Shown: positions 17,412 through 26,492 of the stretch, in pieces | Position numbering within the stretch: the first letter of the stretch is position 1 | How the letters are laid out: every line of letters begins with the position of its first letter | DNA from: Caulobacterales bacterium | Lineage (GTDB): Bacteria; Pseudomonadota; Alphaproteobacteria; Caulobacterales; Caulobacteraceae | Assembly (NCBI GenBank): GCA_017302335.1 | Contig: JAFLCT010000003.1 | Location: 1 to 60,338, forward strand | Direction of reading: 5' to 3' | Length of the DNA stretch: 60,338 nucleotides | Program-made: the position numbers and the translations under genes | The notes under the pieces: model-generated | Told to the model about the DNA's origin: nothing | Seen by the model: only the letters and a program-made list of their open reading frames with translations | The model's database searches: none

Positions 17412-18302
17412 TCAGCCATGGCCCAGCGCCTCAAGCGCCATCCGCGTGGCCTTTGCGATGACGCCCTCATTGCCCTCATCGTCCCGGGCCGCGTGATAAT
17501 AGACGGCCAGAACGACGGGCGCGCCGGTCGGCGGGTACAGCACGCCGATGTCGTTGGTCGGGCCATAGCCGCCGGTGCCGGTCTTGTGCGCCACACGCCA
17601 ACCGGCGGAGACGCCCGCCTTGATGCGCGCCATGCCGGTCGGAGCGTCAAACATCCATTGCAGCAGCTTCGTCTGCGACGCCGCATTCAGCGGCGTATCG
17701 GCCGACAGGAACAGCCGCTGAATATTGGCCGCGGATTGCAACGGCTGGATGGTGTCCTTGTCGCCGTCCAGACGGTTCATCTCCGGCTCGAACCGATCCA
17801 CGCGCGTCGTCGTATCGCCGAGAGAGCGGTAGAAGGCCTGCATGGGACCCAGCCCGCCCATGGCCTTCAGCAACAGGTTGGCGGCGGGGTTGTCGCTGAC
17901 CTCGACCGTGCTCTTCATCAATTGTTCGACCGACAGGGTCGAGCCGATGGCCGGTTCCGTGACCGGCGCGTGGTTGATCATGTCGGCGCGCGTGATCGGG
18001 ACCTGGCGATCCAGGTCCTCCTGACCGTTCTGAACGCGGATCAGGGTGGCGGCGGCCAGATACATCTTGAAGGTCGAGCAATAGACGAACCGCTCCTCGC
18101 CGCGCCAGGCCAGGGTTCGACCCGAAGCGGTGTCGCGGGCGACGAAGCCCAGACGGCCGCCGTGATCACGCTCCAATGCCGACAGGTCGAAAACCTCGGG
18201 CGCGGCGCTCATCGACGCCGTCGTCCCACCGCGCGCGGTGCAACCCATCAGGCCCGTGGCCGTCAGGCCGGTCAGAACGCTTCTGCGGTCCGCGCTCGGC
18301 AT
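17412..18302 (-). CDS. Class A beta-lactamase, Tat/lipoprotein type
   Basis: 296 residues. All class A motifs are present: S76-T-F-K79 (active serine and lysine), S136-D-N138, E172-P-E-M-N176 (the omega-loop Glu; usual consensus is ExxLN) and K240-T-G. The active-site serine follows a Cys (C75). The leader has an RR pair ('DRRSVLTGL') and a lipobox 'LMGC' (C21), so it may leave by the Tat route and be anchored as a lipoprotein. It would hydrolyse beta-lactams in the periplasm. It starts 5 bases after the flbD stop and is very likely co-transcribed with flagellar genes. Confidence 0.93.
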   Translation of the reverse strand: MPSADRRSVLTGLTATGLMGCTARGGTTASMSAAPEVFDLSALERDHGGRLGFVARDTASGRTLAWRGEERFVYCSTFKMYLAAATLIRVQNGQEDLDRQVPITRADMINHAPVTEPAIGSTLSVEQLMKSTVEVSDNPAANLLLKAMGGLGPMQAFYRSLGDTTTRVDRFEPEMNRLDGDKDTIQPLQSAANIQRLFLSADTPLNAASQTKLLQWMFDAPTGMARIKAGVSAGWRVAHKTGTGGYGPTNDIGVLYPPTGAPVVLAVYYHAARDDEGNEGVIAKATRMALEALGHG

Positions 18303-18307
18303 CGGCG

Positions 18308-19705
18308 TCAGCCCATGCCGATCGCGTAGCCGGCGGCGACGCCGGACTGAGGCGCCGGGATCGGCGTGCCCTCGTCGGCGTATTCGTTCAGCTTGTTGCG
18401 CAGGGTGCGGATCGAAATGCCCAGGATATTGGCCGCATGAGTGCGGTTGCCCAGGCAGTGGCCCAGGGTGTCCAGGATCAACGCCTTTTCCATCTGGGCG
18501 ACCGTCTGGCCGACCATGGAACGCGTCAGCGCATCCGCCGCCTGCGCCGCGCGCCCGGCGGGACCAGCGTCATAGGCCGAGGGGGTCGAGGCGCCGATCA
18601 ATGGTTGACCATCCGGCAGGCGGATGGCCTCGACATCGATCTCGGGACCAACGGCCAGAAGAACGGCGCGGTGCATGGCGTTCTCCAACTCACGGACGTT
18701 GCCAGCCCAGCGATGGGCGACCAGGGCGCGGCGCGCGTCGGCCGACAGGGGGCGCACCGGCACGCCGTTCGCGGCGGCGTATTTCTTGACGAAATGATCG
18801 GCCAGCACGGCGATGTCGCCCGGCCGTTCGCGCAGGGCGGGCAAGCGCAGGTTCACGACGTTCAGGCGATACAGCAGGTCCTCGCGGAAGGTCCCCTCCG
18901 ACACGGCGCGGGCCAGGTCGCGGTTGGAGGTGGCGATGATGCGGATATCGACCTTGACGGGCTTGGCGCCGCCGACACGGTCGATGACCCGCTCCTGGAT
19001 GGCGCGCAGAAGCTTGGCCTGAAGCCGGGCGTCCATCTCGGAGATTTCGTCCAGCAGCAGGGTGCCGCCATCCGCTTCTTCGAACTTGCCGATGCGACGG
19101 GCCACGGCGCCGGTGAAGGCCCCCTTCTCATGACCGAACAGCTCGGATTCCAGCAGGTTGTCGGGAATGGCGGCGCAGTTGACGCTGATGAAGGGCCGGT
19201 CGGCGCGGCGCGAGTTCTGGTGCAGGTGACGGGCCATCACCTCCTTGCCGACGCCGCTTTCGCCGGTGATCAGGATGGAGGCTTCTGAACGGGCCACCTG
19301 ATCGGCCAGGGCGATCACCGCCTTCATCGACGGATCGGCCGAGATCATCGGCCGCTCGTCGTCGGCCACGGCGGCCAGGACGGCGGCGATCAGGTCGGCG
19401 TCGGGCGGCAGGGGAATGAACTCCTTGGCCCCAGCCTTGATGGCGGCGGCGGCGTCAGAGGCCCCGGCGTCGACGCCGCAGGCGACCACCGGCACATGGA
19501 TGCGCTCGGCGTCATTGGCGGCGATCAGGGCGGCGATGTCGATGCGATAGTCGACCATCAGCAGGTCGGCCCCCTGCCCGCGCCGCAGTTGCTCGGTCGC
19601 CTGATCCGCACGCTCGACGTGCTGGACCTTGGCGCCGTGGGCCATGGCCATCTTCACCGCTTGGGCGAGCTGTCCGCTCAGTCTGCCAACCACCAGAAGC
19701 CGCAT
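18308..19705 (-). CDS. flbD: Sigma-54 activator of flagellar genes, FlbD
   Basis: 465 residues. An N-terminal receiver-like domain (1-115) is followed by a sigma-54 AAA+ domain with Walker A 'GESGVGKE', the GAFTGA loop and Walker B 'GTLLLDEISE', and by a Fis-type helix-turn-helix ('GNRTHAANILGISIRTLRNKL'). In Caulobacter FlbD turns on class III/IV flagellar genes and represses fliF. The receiver keeps D52 but lacks the acidic pair near residues 6-9 (VGRL), so control by phosphorylation is doubtful; in Caulobacter FliX takes that role. It lies directly downstream of fliN. Confidence 0.93.
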   Translation of the reverse strand: MRLLVVGRLSGQLAQAVKMAMAHGAKVQHVERADQATEQLRRGQGADLLMVDYRIDIAALIAANDAERIHVPVVACGVDAGASDAAAAIKAGAKEFIPLPPDADLIAAVLAAVADDERPMISADPSMKAVIALADQVARSEASILITGESGVGKEVMARHLHQNSRRADRPFISVNCAAIPDNLLESELFGHEKGAFTGAVARRIGKFEEADGGTLLLDEISEMDARLQAKLLRAIQERVIDRVGGAKPVKVDIRIIATSNRDLARAVSEGTFREDLLYRLNVVNLRLPALRERPGDIAVLADHFVKKYAAANGVPVRPLSADARRALVAHRWAGNVRELENAMHRAVLLAVGPEIDVEAIRLPDGQPLIGASTPSAYDAGPAGRAAQAADALTRSMVGQTVAQMEKALILDTLGHCLGNRTHAANILGISIRTLRNKLNEYADEGTPIPAPQSGVAAGYAIGMG

Positions 19706-19742
19706 GGGTCTTCTCCTCTAATCTCTCACTATCCGTCGCCGA

Positions 19743-20078
19743 TCAGGCGCCGGAATCTTCCGTCTTGATGATTTCCGTCATGGTCACGCCCAGCCGGTCC
19801 TCGACGACGACGACCTCGCCACGGGCGACCAGGCGATTGTTGACGAAGATGTCGATCGCCTCGCCGACCTTGCGGTCCAGTTCCAGCACGCTGCCGCGAT
19901 TCAACTTCAGCAGTTGGGCCACCGACATATGGGCCTTGCCCAACACGGCCGAGATGTTCACCGGCACGTCGAACACGGTCGACAGGTCCGAGGCGGACTT
20001 TTCGCTCATATCGTCGGCGGTGGTCAGGGCGGTGGAGTCCGGGAACTCCTCCAGGGCCAGGTCTTCGGGCGTCGTCAC
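19743..20078 (-). CDS. fliN: Flagellar motor switch protein FliN
   Basis: 111 residues. The SpoA domain covers residues 34-106: 'VPVNISAVLGKAHMSVAQLLKL' then 'GSVLELDRKVGEAIDIFVNN' and 'ARGEVVVVEDRLGVTMTEII'. FliN forms the bottom of the C-ring that sets rotation direction and docks export cargo. It overlaps the flbE stop by 4 bases (ATGA). Confidence 0.95.
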   Translation of the reverse strand: MTTPEDLALEEFPDSTALTTADDMSEKSASDLSTVFDVPVNISAVLGKAHMSVAQLLKLNRGSVLELDRKVGEAIDIFVNNRLVARGEVVVVEDRLGVTMTEIIKTEDSGA

Positions 20079-20752
20079 AGCGCGCCTCCTTGGTCAATGA
20101 GGGCATCAGGCAGGGATTCAGCGTGACCAGCCTCGGCGGCGAGGGCGGCGAAAAGGGCAGCGGCCATCCGCTCGGCGGCGGCGTCAGGGTCGTAATCGGC
20201 GCGGCCGTCGGCCCATTCCAGGCGGAAGGCGGCGGACGACGACATCGGCTCCTCGCGGAACAGGACGGCGCCCGAAAAGCCTGCGTCGGTGCACAGGGCT
20301 TCGATCGCGTGGCGGGTTTCACCGCTCAAACCCGCAGCTTGAACCATAAGCCGGGGCGAGGTCTCGATTTCCTGGGACAGGGCCTCCAGCGCCGTTTTCA
20401 ACGGACCCAAGGGGAAATGATCCAGGGCCGCCCCGGCGACGACCCGAGCGGCCGTCAGGGCCAGTTCGGCCGACTGCTCGCGGTGCGCCTGGGCCACGCC
20501 CGCCAGGGCCGGCATGGCCTGATCCAGGGCCTGGGCTATGGTCGATAGGGCCATGGCCCGCATCGAATCGACCTCGGCCAACGCGGTCTCGCGTGCCTCC
20601 AGCCGGGCCTGGGCGACCAGGGCCTCGACTTCGGCGGGCGCATAGGCGCGCTTGACCGGTCGGAAGCTCGACGCGGTCAGAACGGCGCCCGTGTCGCTGA
20701 ACTCGGTGTCGAAGGCGAAGGGTCGGCCACGCATGGAGGGGGACTGGGTCAT
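20075..20752 (-). CDS. flbE: FliH-type flagellar export regulator (FlbE)
   Basis: 225 residues. The position between fliG and fliN and the general shape identify it: an acidic/Ala-rich coiled-coil region (about 40-90, 'EVEALVAQARLEARETALAEV') and a C-terminal FliH-like domain with 'GFSGAVLFREEP' and 'FRLEWADGRADYDPDAAAERM'. FliH proteins inhibit the export ATPase FliI and guide it to the C-ring; FlbE is the Caulobacter name. Sequence conservation in the family is low, so the call relies partly on context. Confidence 0.85.
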   Translation of the reverse strand: MTQSPSMRGRPFAFDTEFSDTGAVLTASSFRPVKRAYAPAEVEALVAQARLEARETALAEVDSMRAMALSTIAQALDQAMPALAGVAQAHREQSAELALTAARVVAGAALDHFPLGPLKTALEALSQEIETSPRLMVQAAGLSGETRHAIEALCTDAGFSGAVLFREEPMSSSAAFRLEWADGRADYDPDAAAERMAAALFAALAAEAGHAESLPDALIDQGGAL

Positions 20753-20753
20753 G

Positions 20754-21788
20754 TCAGTAGATCAACTCGTCGTCGCTGCCCTGACCGACCAGCATGATCT
20801 CGCCCTTGGCGGCCAGATCCTTGGCCACCTGGACCATGGCCATCTGGGCGGTGTCGACGTCTTTCAGCCGGACAGGACCCATGGCGTCCATATCCTCGCG
20901 CATGATCTTGGAGGCGCGCTCGGACATATTGGAGAAGAAGAGTTCGCGCAGGGATTCCGAAGACCCCTTCAGGGCCAGACCCAACTGGTCCTTCTCGACG
21001 GCGCGCAGCAGGGTCTGGATGCCGCCGGGGTCCAGCTTGGCCAGGTCCTCGAACACGAACATCAGGGCGCGGATGCGTTCGGCCGCCTCGCGGTTGCGTT
21101 CCTCCAGGGCGCCGATGAAACGGGCCTCGGTCTGGCGATCGAAGCTGTTGAAGATCTCAGCCATCATCTCGTGGCTGTCGCGCTTGGAGGTGCGCGCCAG
21201 GTTCGACATGAATTCGGTGCGCAGGGTCTGTTCGATCTTGTCCAGGATTTCGCGTTGGACCGGCTCCATGCGCAGCATCCGCTGGACGCATTCCAGGGCG
21301 AAGTCCTCCGGCAGGCTGGTCAACACGCGGGCGGCATGGTCCGACTTGATCTTGGACAGGACGACGGCGACCGTCTGCGGGTATTCGTTCTTCAGATAGT
21401 TGGCGAGAACGGCCTCGTTCACATTGCCCAACTTGTCCCACATGGTGCGACCGGCGGGACCGCGGATCTCCTCCATCAGGCCTTCGACGCGCTCGGCGGG
21501 CATGAAGGCGGTCAGCAGGCGCTGGGTCTGTTCGAAACTGCCCATGACCGAACCCGAGCCGCTCATGCCCGAGACGAACTCGACCAGCAGCTCCTCGACC
21601 ACGTGGGACGAGACCGTGCCCAAGGTGGCCATGGCCTGAGAGATTTCTTTGATCTCGTCCTCATCCAGATTGGACCACAGCCGTGTGTGATCCTCGCCCA
21701 GCGAAAGCAGGACGACGGCGGCCTTTTCAGGTCCCGTCAGCTTTCGGGCGTCCTCGACCGCCGGCTTTTTGTTGAGCAGCCTGGCCAT
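20754..21788 (-). CDS. fliG: Flagellar motor switch protein FliG
   Basis: 344 residues, normal length. It has the N-terminal '[19 protein letters not shown]', a middle '[23 protein letters not shown]' (the EHPQ motif written EYPQ) and a C-terminal domain with the charged torque helix '[21 protein letters not shown]' (in outline). FliG binds the FliF ring and meets the stator. Its ATG overlaps the fliF stop by one base (TGATG), which signals coupled translation. Confidence 0.96.
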   Translation of the reverse strand: MARLLNKKPAVEDARKLTGPEKAAVVLLSLGEDHTRLWSNLDEDEIKEISQAMATLGTVSSHVVEELLVEFVSGMSGSGSVMGSFEQTQRLLTAFMPAERVEGLMEEIRGPAGRTMWDKLGNVNEAVLANYLKNEYPQTVAVVLSKIKSDHAARVLTSLPEDFALECVQRMLRMEPVQREILDKIEQTLRTEFMSNLARTSKRDSHEMMAEIFNSFDRQTEARFIGALEERNREAAERIRALMFVFEDLAKLDPGGIQTLLRAVEKDQLGLALKGSSESLRELFFSNMSERASKIMREDMDAMGPVRLKDVDTAQMAMVQVAKDLAAKGEIMLVGQGSDDELIY

Positions 21789-23431
21789 CAGCCTTCATGC
21801 ACCCAACTGCGGAGAATGGCGGTGGATTCGTCGGGATGTTTGTCGACGAACTCGGCGACCTTCTTGACCGAGGACGCCTTCACCTGACCCTCGATACGGG
21901 CGATGTCGAGACGCTGATCCATCTCGGAGGGCGGGGCCAACTGCCCCCCCGCGCCAGACACGCCGCCGCCAACCAACGAGGTCTGAAGGTGGGCGACCGA
22001 AGGTCCGCCGCCCGCACCCGCCAGGGCGGGCGCGCCCGCGCCGCTCGACGCCGTTTTCAGCAGGGGGCGCAGGACGAAGAAGATCAGCAACAGGCCGGTG
22101 ATCAGCAGGACCAGCAGCTCGACCCCGCGCATGATGTCGTTCTTGTTGAAATCGAACAGCGAGTTCTTGGCCTCGGCCCCGCCTTCGGCGGCGGCGGTGT
22201 CGCGCGCGAACCGCTGTCCGATGACCTCGATCTTGTCGCCGCGCTGGGCGTCGATGCCGACAGCGGCGGCCACCAGGGCCTTGATCTGCTCGATCTCGGC
22301 GGCGGTGCGGGGGGTGAAGGTTCCCTCGCCCCGGCCGTTTGCGGGCGGCGTGTATTTTCCGTCGACGGCGACCGAGACCGACAGCTTCTTGATCTCGCCC
22401 GGCTCCTTCACAGTCGTGGTGGTGGTGTTGGAGATTTCATAGTTGGTCGTCTCGGTGTTGGCGGTCGAGCGCGAACCAAGCGGCGTCGTGGCCGGGGCCT
22501 GACCGCCGGGAATATTGTTGGTCGCGGTGGCGGCGCCGTCCGAAACGCCGGTGGTGTCCTGATCCTCGGTGCCGTTGGTCGAGGTCGAGCGGACGACCTG
22601 ACCATCGGGATCGAACCGCTGCTCCTGGGTGGTCGAGCGGCTGTGGTCGATCTCTGCGGTGACCTGGACGCGGGCGGCGCCGACGCCGACGACGCCCTCG
22701 ACGATGTCCTTGATGCGCGCTTGAAGCTGGGACTCGGTGGTGGCCTTGGCCTCTTCGGCCGAAGCGCTTGAGAACTCGCCGCCTTCGGACCCGGCGGCCA
22801 GGGTGCGGTTGGCGGTGTCGGTGACGGTCACCTTTTCGGGCTTCAGGCCGGGGACGGACGAGGCCACGACATTGCGGATGGCCTGAACCTGATCGCCCGA
22901 CAAGGCGCGGCCGCCGACGCCGACGACCACGGCCGCCGTCGGCTCGGCCGCCTCAGCCTGGAACATCTCGCGGCGCGGCATGACGATATGGACGCGGGCG
23001 GTGTTGATGCCTCGATAGGCCAGAATGGTGCGCGCCAGTTCGCCTTCCAGCGCGCGCTTTTCATTGAGGTTTTGCTGAAATTCGGTCTGCCCCAACACCG
23101 ACTGGTTGTCGAAGATCTCGTAACCGACCGAGCCGGAAGTCACGAGGCCCTTGGACGCCACCAGCATTCGGGCCGTGCCGACCTCGTCGCGGTGGACCAT
23201 GATGGTCGAGCCGTCGCCGCGGCTGGCGTATTTCACGCCCGCCTGGTCCAGGGCCTGGGTGATCTCACCGGCTTCCTGAAGATCGAGATTGGAATACAGC
23301 AGGGCGTCCGGCGCCTGGCCGATGCGCAGCATCACGGCCACAAGCACCGCCGCCACACCGGCGGCGACGCCCAGCACCACGGTCAGACGACCGATCCCAA
23401 ACCGTTGCAACGCCGCTGTAAAGCCGCCCAC
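21788..23431 (-). CDS. fliF: Flagellar MS-ring protein FliF
   Basis: 547 residues from a GTG with a GGGGA site. It has membrane segments near residues 15-35 and 440-460, and between them the ring-building domains ('[25 protein letters not shown]', '[29 protein letters not shown]', both in outline). The C-terminal tail binds FliG. FliF is the first flagellar structure assembled. It begins the operon fliF-fliG-flbE-fliN-flbD-bla-flhA, with a CtrA-like box about 70-85 bases upstream of its start. Confidence 0.96.
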   Translation of the reverse strand: MGGFTAALQRFGIGRLTVVLGVAAGVAAVLVAVMLRIGQAPDALLYSNLDLQEAGEITQALDQAGVKYASRGDGSTIMVHRDEVGTARMLVASKGLVTSGSVGYEIFDNQSVLGQTEFQQNLNEKRALEGELARTILAYRGINTARVHIVMPRREMFQAEAAEPTAAVVVGVGGRALSGDQVQAIRNVVASSVPGLKPEKVTVTDTANRTLAAGSEGGEFSSASAEEAKATTESQLQARIKDIVEGVVGVGAARVQVTAEIDHSRSTTQEQRFDPDGQVVRSTSTNGTEDQDTTGVSDGAATATNNIPGGQAPATTPLGSRSTANTETTNYEISNTTTTTVKEPGEIKKLSVSVAVDGKYTPPANGRGEGTFTPRTAAEIEQIKALVAAAVGIDAQRGDKIEVIGQRFARDTAAAEGGAEAKNSLFDFNKNDIMRGVELLVLLITGLLLIFFVLRPLLKTASSGAGAPALAGAGGGPSVAHLQTSLVGGGVSGAGGQLAPPSEMDQRLDIARIEGQVKASSVKKVAEFVDKHPDESTAILRSWVHEG

Positions 23432-23499
23432 GCGTCCCCGCCCAGATACTGGCGGGGGTCACCGATCCGCCCGCTAGGCAGAAAGTGCCGCCCGCATGG

Positions 23500-23514
23500 T
23501 AAATGGGGCGTTAA
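23500..23514 (-). promoter_or_regulatory. CtrA-like box in the fliF promoter
   Basis: On the minus strand TTAA (23514-23511), seven bases, then TTTA (23503-23500) followed by CC. This is one mismatch from TTAA-N7-TTAACC. In Caulobacter the fliF promoter is a known CtrA target, which fits its position about 70 bases upstream of fliF. Confidence 0.6.
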
Positions 23515-23530
23515 GTGCTGAAATTTGAAT

Positions 23531-23565
23531 GCCGTCATCCTCTGGTCTGAACCGAGGATGACGGC
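23531..23565. repeat. Perfect intergenic palindrome (CCGTCATCC type)
   Basis: GCCGTCATCCTC (23531-23542) and GAGGATGACGGC (23554-23565) are perfect 12-base inverted repeats with an 11-base loop. It lies between the fliF promoter and the 3' end of the dehydrogenase gene. The sequence matches the element at 7123. Confidence 0.75.
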
Positions 23566-23574
23566 GTGTGGGCG

Positions 23575-24672
23575 TCAGGCCGCGACCCGGGCCTCGCACT
23601 TGTGACCGGCCGCCGCCTGGATGCGGGCCTCGGCGATGGCGTCGGCGATCTCGTGCGTCGGGCGTTTCTCGACGGCCGAACGATCCAGGATCTCTTCCAA
23701 CGTCTCCATCAGACGGGCCAGCTTGCCCTCGACCCAGGCCGGGTCATAGGCGCCGCCGCTCTGGCGGGCCTTCATCTCGGAGGCGACGTTGATGATGCCG
23801 CCGCCGTTGACGACGTAGTCGGGCGCATACAGCACGCCGCGGTCGAACAGGGCCTGACCGATGTCGGCCGTCGCCAATTGATTGTTCGCGGCGCCGACCA
23901 CGGCCTTGACCGTCAGCCGGTCCAGCGTCTCGGGGTTCAGCGTCGCGCCCAGGGCGCAGGGGGCGTAGATGTCGGCCTGGACGTCATAGATGGCTTCCGG
24001 CGCCACGATCTCGGCGCCGGTGCGGGCGGCGACTTCCCTCAAAAGGGCGGTGTTGACGTCGGTCATGACCAGCTTGGCCCCGGCCTTGTGCAGCTTGTCG
24101 GCCAGATAGCCGCCGACGTGGCCGATGCCCTGGATTGCGACGGTCAGGCCGGTCAGGTCGTCCTGTTTCCACAACCGACGGGCGGCCACCAGGGTCGAAC
24201 GGAACACGCCCTCGGCGGTCACCGGGCTGGGATCGCCCGAGGCTTCCGGCCCGTCGCTCAGCCCCAGGACGTAAGGCGTCTCCTTGCGGGCCTCGGCGAT
24301 ATCGGCGACCGACACGCCCACATCCTCGGCCGAATAATAGCAGCCGCCCAGGGTGTTCAGGGCGCGGCCGAAGGCGCGGAACAGCTCGGGGGTCTTCTGG
24401 GTGCGACTGTCGCCGATGATGACCGACTTGCCGCCGCCCATCTCCAGATCCGCGACGGCGTTCTTATAGCTCATGCCCCTGGACAGGCGCAGCACGTCCT
24501 CCAGCGCCTCGGCCGACGAAGCATAGTCCCACATACGGCAACCGCCGACGGCCGGGCCGCGCGCGGTCGAGTGCACCGCAACAATGGCTTTCAGACCTGT
24601 TTTTTCATCGAAAAAGCTGTGGACACCTTCGTGGTTCGCGAAGGACGGAGAATCGAACAGCGTCTTGCCCAT
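23575..24672 (-). CDS. Leu/Phe/Val (Glu-type) amino-acid dehydrogenase
   Basis: 365 residues. NAD-dependent oxidative deamination of a branched-chain or aromatic amino acid is the expected reaction. Signs: '[22 protein letters not shown]', the substrate/catalytic Lys region 'SYKNAVADLEMGGGKSVI', and the Rossmann motif 'IQGIGHVGGYLADKLHKAG'. The sequence is closest in style to leucine dehydrogenases, but the family's substrate range is broad. The ribosome site AGGAAAGG lies before the ATG. It reads toward the fliF promoter. Confidence 0.9.
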   Translation of the reverse strand: MGKTLFDSPSFANHEGVHSFFDEKTGLKAIVAVHSTARGPAVGGCRMWDYASSAEALEDVLRLSRGMSYKNAVADLEMGGGKSVIIGDSRTQKTPELFRAFGRALNTLGGCYYSAEDVGVSVADIAEARKETPYVLGLSDGPEASGDPSPVTAEGVFRSTLVAARRLWKQDDLTGLTVAIQGIGHVGGYLADKLHKAGAKLVMTDVNTALLREVAARTGAEIVAPEAIYDVQADIYAPCALGATLNPETLDRLTVKAVVGAANNQLATADIGQALFDRGVLYAPDYVVNGGGIINVASEMKARQSGGAYDPAWVEGKLARLMETLEEILDRSAVEKRPTHEIADAIAEARIQAAAGHKCEARVAA

Positions 24673-24747
24673 AACAGGCCTTTCCTGGGGTTTTATTTTT
24701 CTTTGCGCGCCAAATACGCCGATAGCGGGGCGTCGGCAAGCTGGGCC

Positions 24748-25749
24748 TTACCGCGGGACGGGGCGATTTAGCCCGTCCAGCACCGCTTCGGGCCGGGACG
24801 GCAAGGGGTCGGACGGGGTCAGGAAGAAGGCCAGGGCGTCGCGATAGACCGTCTCGGCGTTCAGGTCGCGGTTCAGCAGGTGACGCCCCTGGGGATACCA
24901 GGCGGTGCGCAGGTTCGGCGCGTCGCCCGCCTGCTCCAGCGCGCGCCGCATCGGTTCCCTGGTCACGACCCGATCATCGGCCCCGTACATCAGCAGGGTC
25001 GGTCGATGCATCCGGCCCAGACGGGTCGAGGCCGTCTCCATCAGGTCCACCAGGCCGGACAATGCGTCGAACCGGGTCTGGACGACGCTGGCCGGATCGC
25101 GGCCGTTGCGGATCAACTCGACCATATTGTCCGAGGCCAGGATGCGGCGGGTCACGAAGGCGGGCGTCCCCACGGCGTGGTCGCCCATGGCGCGGGCCGC
25201 GACCCACAGGGCCGCCCCGTTCAACGGCCCTTGGCTGGACCAGCCCCAAACCCCTGGCGCCAGCAACAACACGCGGTCGGCGTCGGGCGGGTCGTCCGAG
25301 GCGAAGGCGGCGATCGCGACCGAACCGCCCATGCTCTCTCCCACCACGATCACGGGCACGCCTGGCCGCGCGGCGCGGACCAGGGCCGTGACGTCGCGCA
25401 GGTCGTCGGTCATGACCGCCTGCCCGGCCCAGACGCCCTTGCCCGGCGAACGGCCGAAGCCGCGCTGGTCATAGGCCCAGGTCTCGACCCCGTGTTCAGC
25501 CCACCAGGGTCCGGCCAGTCGGAAGGCGGCGTAGGAATCGTTCATGCCGTGCAGAGCCACCACCACCGCGCGCGGCGGCCCCTCGGGCGACCAGCGCAGA
25601 TAGGACAGGCGCGCGCCGTCACGAACCACCAGGGCCTGATCCTCGATGTGCGGCCCGACGAACCCTGGCGGCGGCGCCAGCGGCGCCTGCGTCATCGGCG
25701 CGGCGCAGGCCGAAAGCGCCAGGCTGAACAGAACGAGAGCCCGCCTCAC
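24748..25749 (-). CDS. Alpha/beta hydrolase lipoprotein (monoacylglycerol-lipase-like)
   Basis: 333 residues from a GTG that overlaps the upstream stop (GTGA). The first residues are a lipoprotein signal ending 'LALSAC'. The hydrolase fold shows 'VVALHGMNDSYAAFRLAGPWW', the nucleophile elbow 'VGESMGGS', an Asp in 'LLMYGADDRVV' and a His near 'WYPQGRHLLNRD'. This resembles serine aminopeptidase/monoglyceride-lipase (Hydrolase_4) proteins. A longer frame to 26037 is antisense to nothing functional and lacks a leader, so it was not used. Confidence 0.85.
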   Translation of the reverse strand: MRRALVLFSLALSACAAPMTQAPLAPPPGFVGPHIEDQALVVRDGARLSYLRWSPEGPPRAVVVALHGMNDSYAAFRLAGPWWAEHGVETWAYDQRGFGRSPGKGVWAGQAVMTDDLRDVTALVRAARPGVPVIVVGESMGGSVAIAAFASDDPPDADRVLLLAPGVWGWSSQGPLNGAALWVAARAMGDHAVGTPAFVTRRILASDNMVELIRNGRDPASVVQTRFDALSGLVDLMETASTRLGRMHRPTLLMYGADDRVVTREPMRRALEQAGDAPNLRTAWYPQGRHLLNRDLNAETVYRDALAFFLTPSDPLPSRPEAVLDGLNRPVPR

Positions 25750-26453
25750 GCCAACACCTCGCGCACCCGCGCCCGCAAATGCGGCACGACCTCGGCCTCG
25801 AACCACGGGTTCCGCCGCAGCCAGGCGCTGTTGCGCCACGAGGGATGCGGTAGAGGCAGCACGGCGGGACCATAATCGCGCCAGGCGCGCACGGTCTCGG
25901 TCATGGTCGCCTTCGCCCGATCGCCCAAGGCCCAGGTCTGCGCATACCCCCCGACCAGCAACGTCAGCTCGACGTTCGGCAGGTTCTCCAGAAGTCGCGG
26001 CCGCCACAGGGCCGCGCAGCGCGGCGGCGGCGGACAATCCCCGCCTTTCGGGTCCGTGCCCGGATAGCAGAAGGCCTGGGGCGCCACGCCCAGGCGCGGG
26101 TCGGCGTAGAAGGTCTGATCATCCACGCCCATCCAGTCCCGCAGCCGGTCGCCGGACGGATCGGTGAAGGGCAGACCGCTCTCATGCACCCGTCGCCCCG
26201 GCGCCTGACCGCAGATCAGCAGCCGCGCCTGGGCCGAAACCATGACCACCGGGCGCGGCGTGTGCGAGAACTCGCCCGCGCAGGCGCGGCAGGCGCGGAT
26301 GTCGTCGAGCAGCGAGTCCAGCGCTTGAGGCTCGCCCTCCCGCTCATCCCGGCGACCCGCAGGGCGGCGCGCAGCGTCAAAGCCGGGACCCAGTGATTTG
26401 GGCGATGACCGCGGAAGGACTGAACGGGAAGGCGATCCCACGATCTGCCTCAC
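25746..26453 (-). CDS. Uracil-DNA glycosylase superfamily protein
   Basis: Up to 235 residues. It removes uracil or related bases from DNA. Motif 1 is 'LLICGQAPG' (82-86), motif 2 'LPHPSWRN' (HPS 203-205), and cysteines C55/C58 and C140/C146 could bind a 4Fe-4S cluster as in family 4/5 enzymes. The family normally begins just before 'LDSLLDDIRACRAC'. The first 40 or so residues here run through an intergenic repeat and are probably not translated; the likely true start is an in-frame CTG at 26321 with GGGAGGG upstream, because no ATG or TTG lies nearer. Confidence 0.82.
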   Translation of the reverse strand: MRQIVGSPSRSVLPRSSPKSLGPGFDAARRPAGRRDEREGEPQALDSLLDDIRACRACAGEFSHTPRPVVMVSAQARLLICGQAPGRRVHESGLPFTDPSGDRLRDWMGVDDQTFYADPRLGVAPQAFCYPGTDPKGGDCPPPPRCAALWRPRLLENLPNVELTLLVGGYAQTWALGDRAKATMTETVRAWRDYGPAVLPLPHPSWRNSAWLRRNPWFEAEVVPHLRARVREVLA

Positions 26454-26480
26454 AAAAGGACGGGGTCCCGGCTCGCCGGG
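26345..26480. repeat. Interspersed palindromic repeat (CATCCCGGCG / GGGTCCCGG type)
   Basis: AGCCGGGACCC (26381-26391) pairs perfectly with GGGTCCCGGCT (26463-26473). The flanks CATCCCGGCG (26345-26354) and CTCGCCGGGAG (26472-26482) are related to the element at 36504-36622, which has the same CCCAGTG / GGTCCCGGCT core. It overlaps the nominal N-terminus of the uracil-DNA glycosylase frame. Confidence 0.7.
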
Positions 26481-26492
26481 AGGGCGGAAATT

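Noticed and set aside
16242..18329. A 695-residue open frame on the plus strand across flhA and bla
   Set aside because: It spans two real minus-strand genes in antisense and is rich in Gln/His/Asp repeats, a mirror of their codons.
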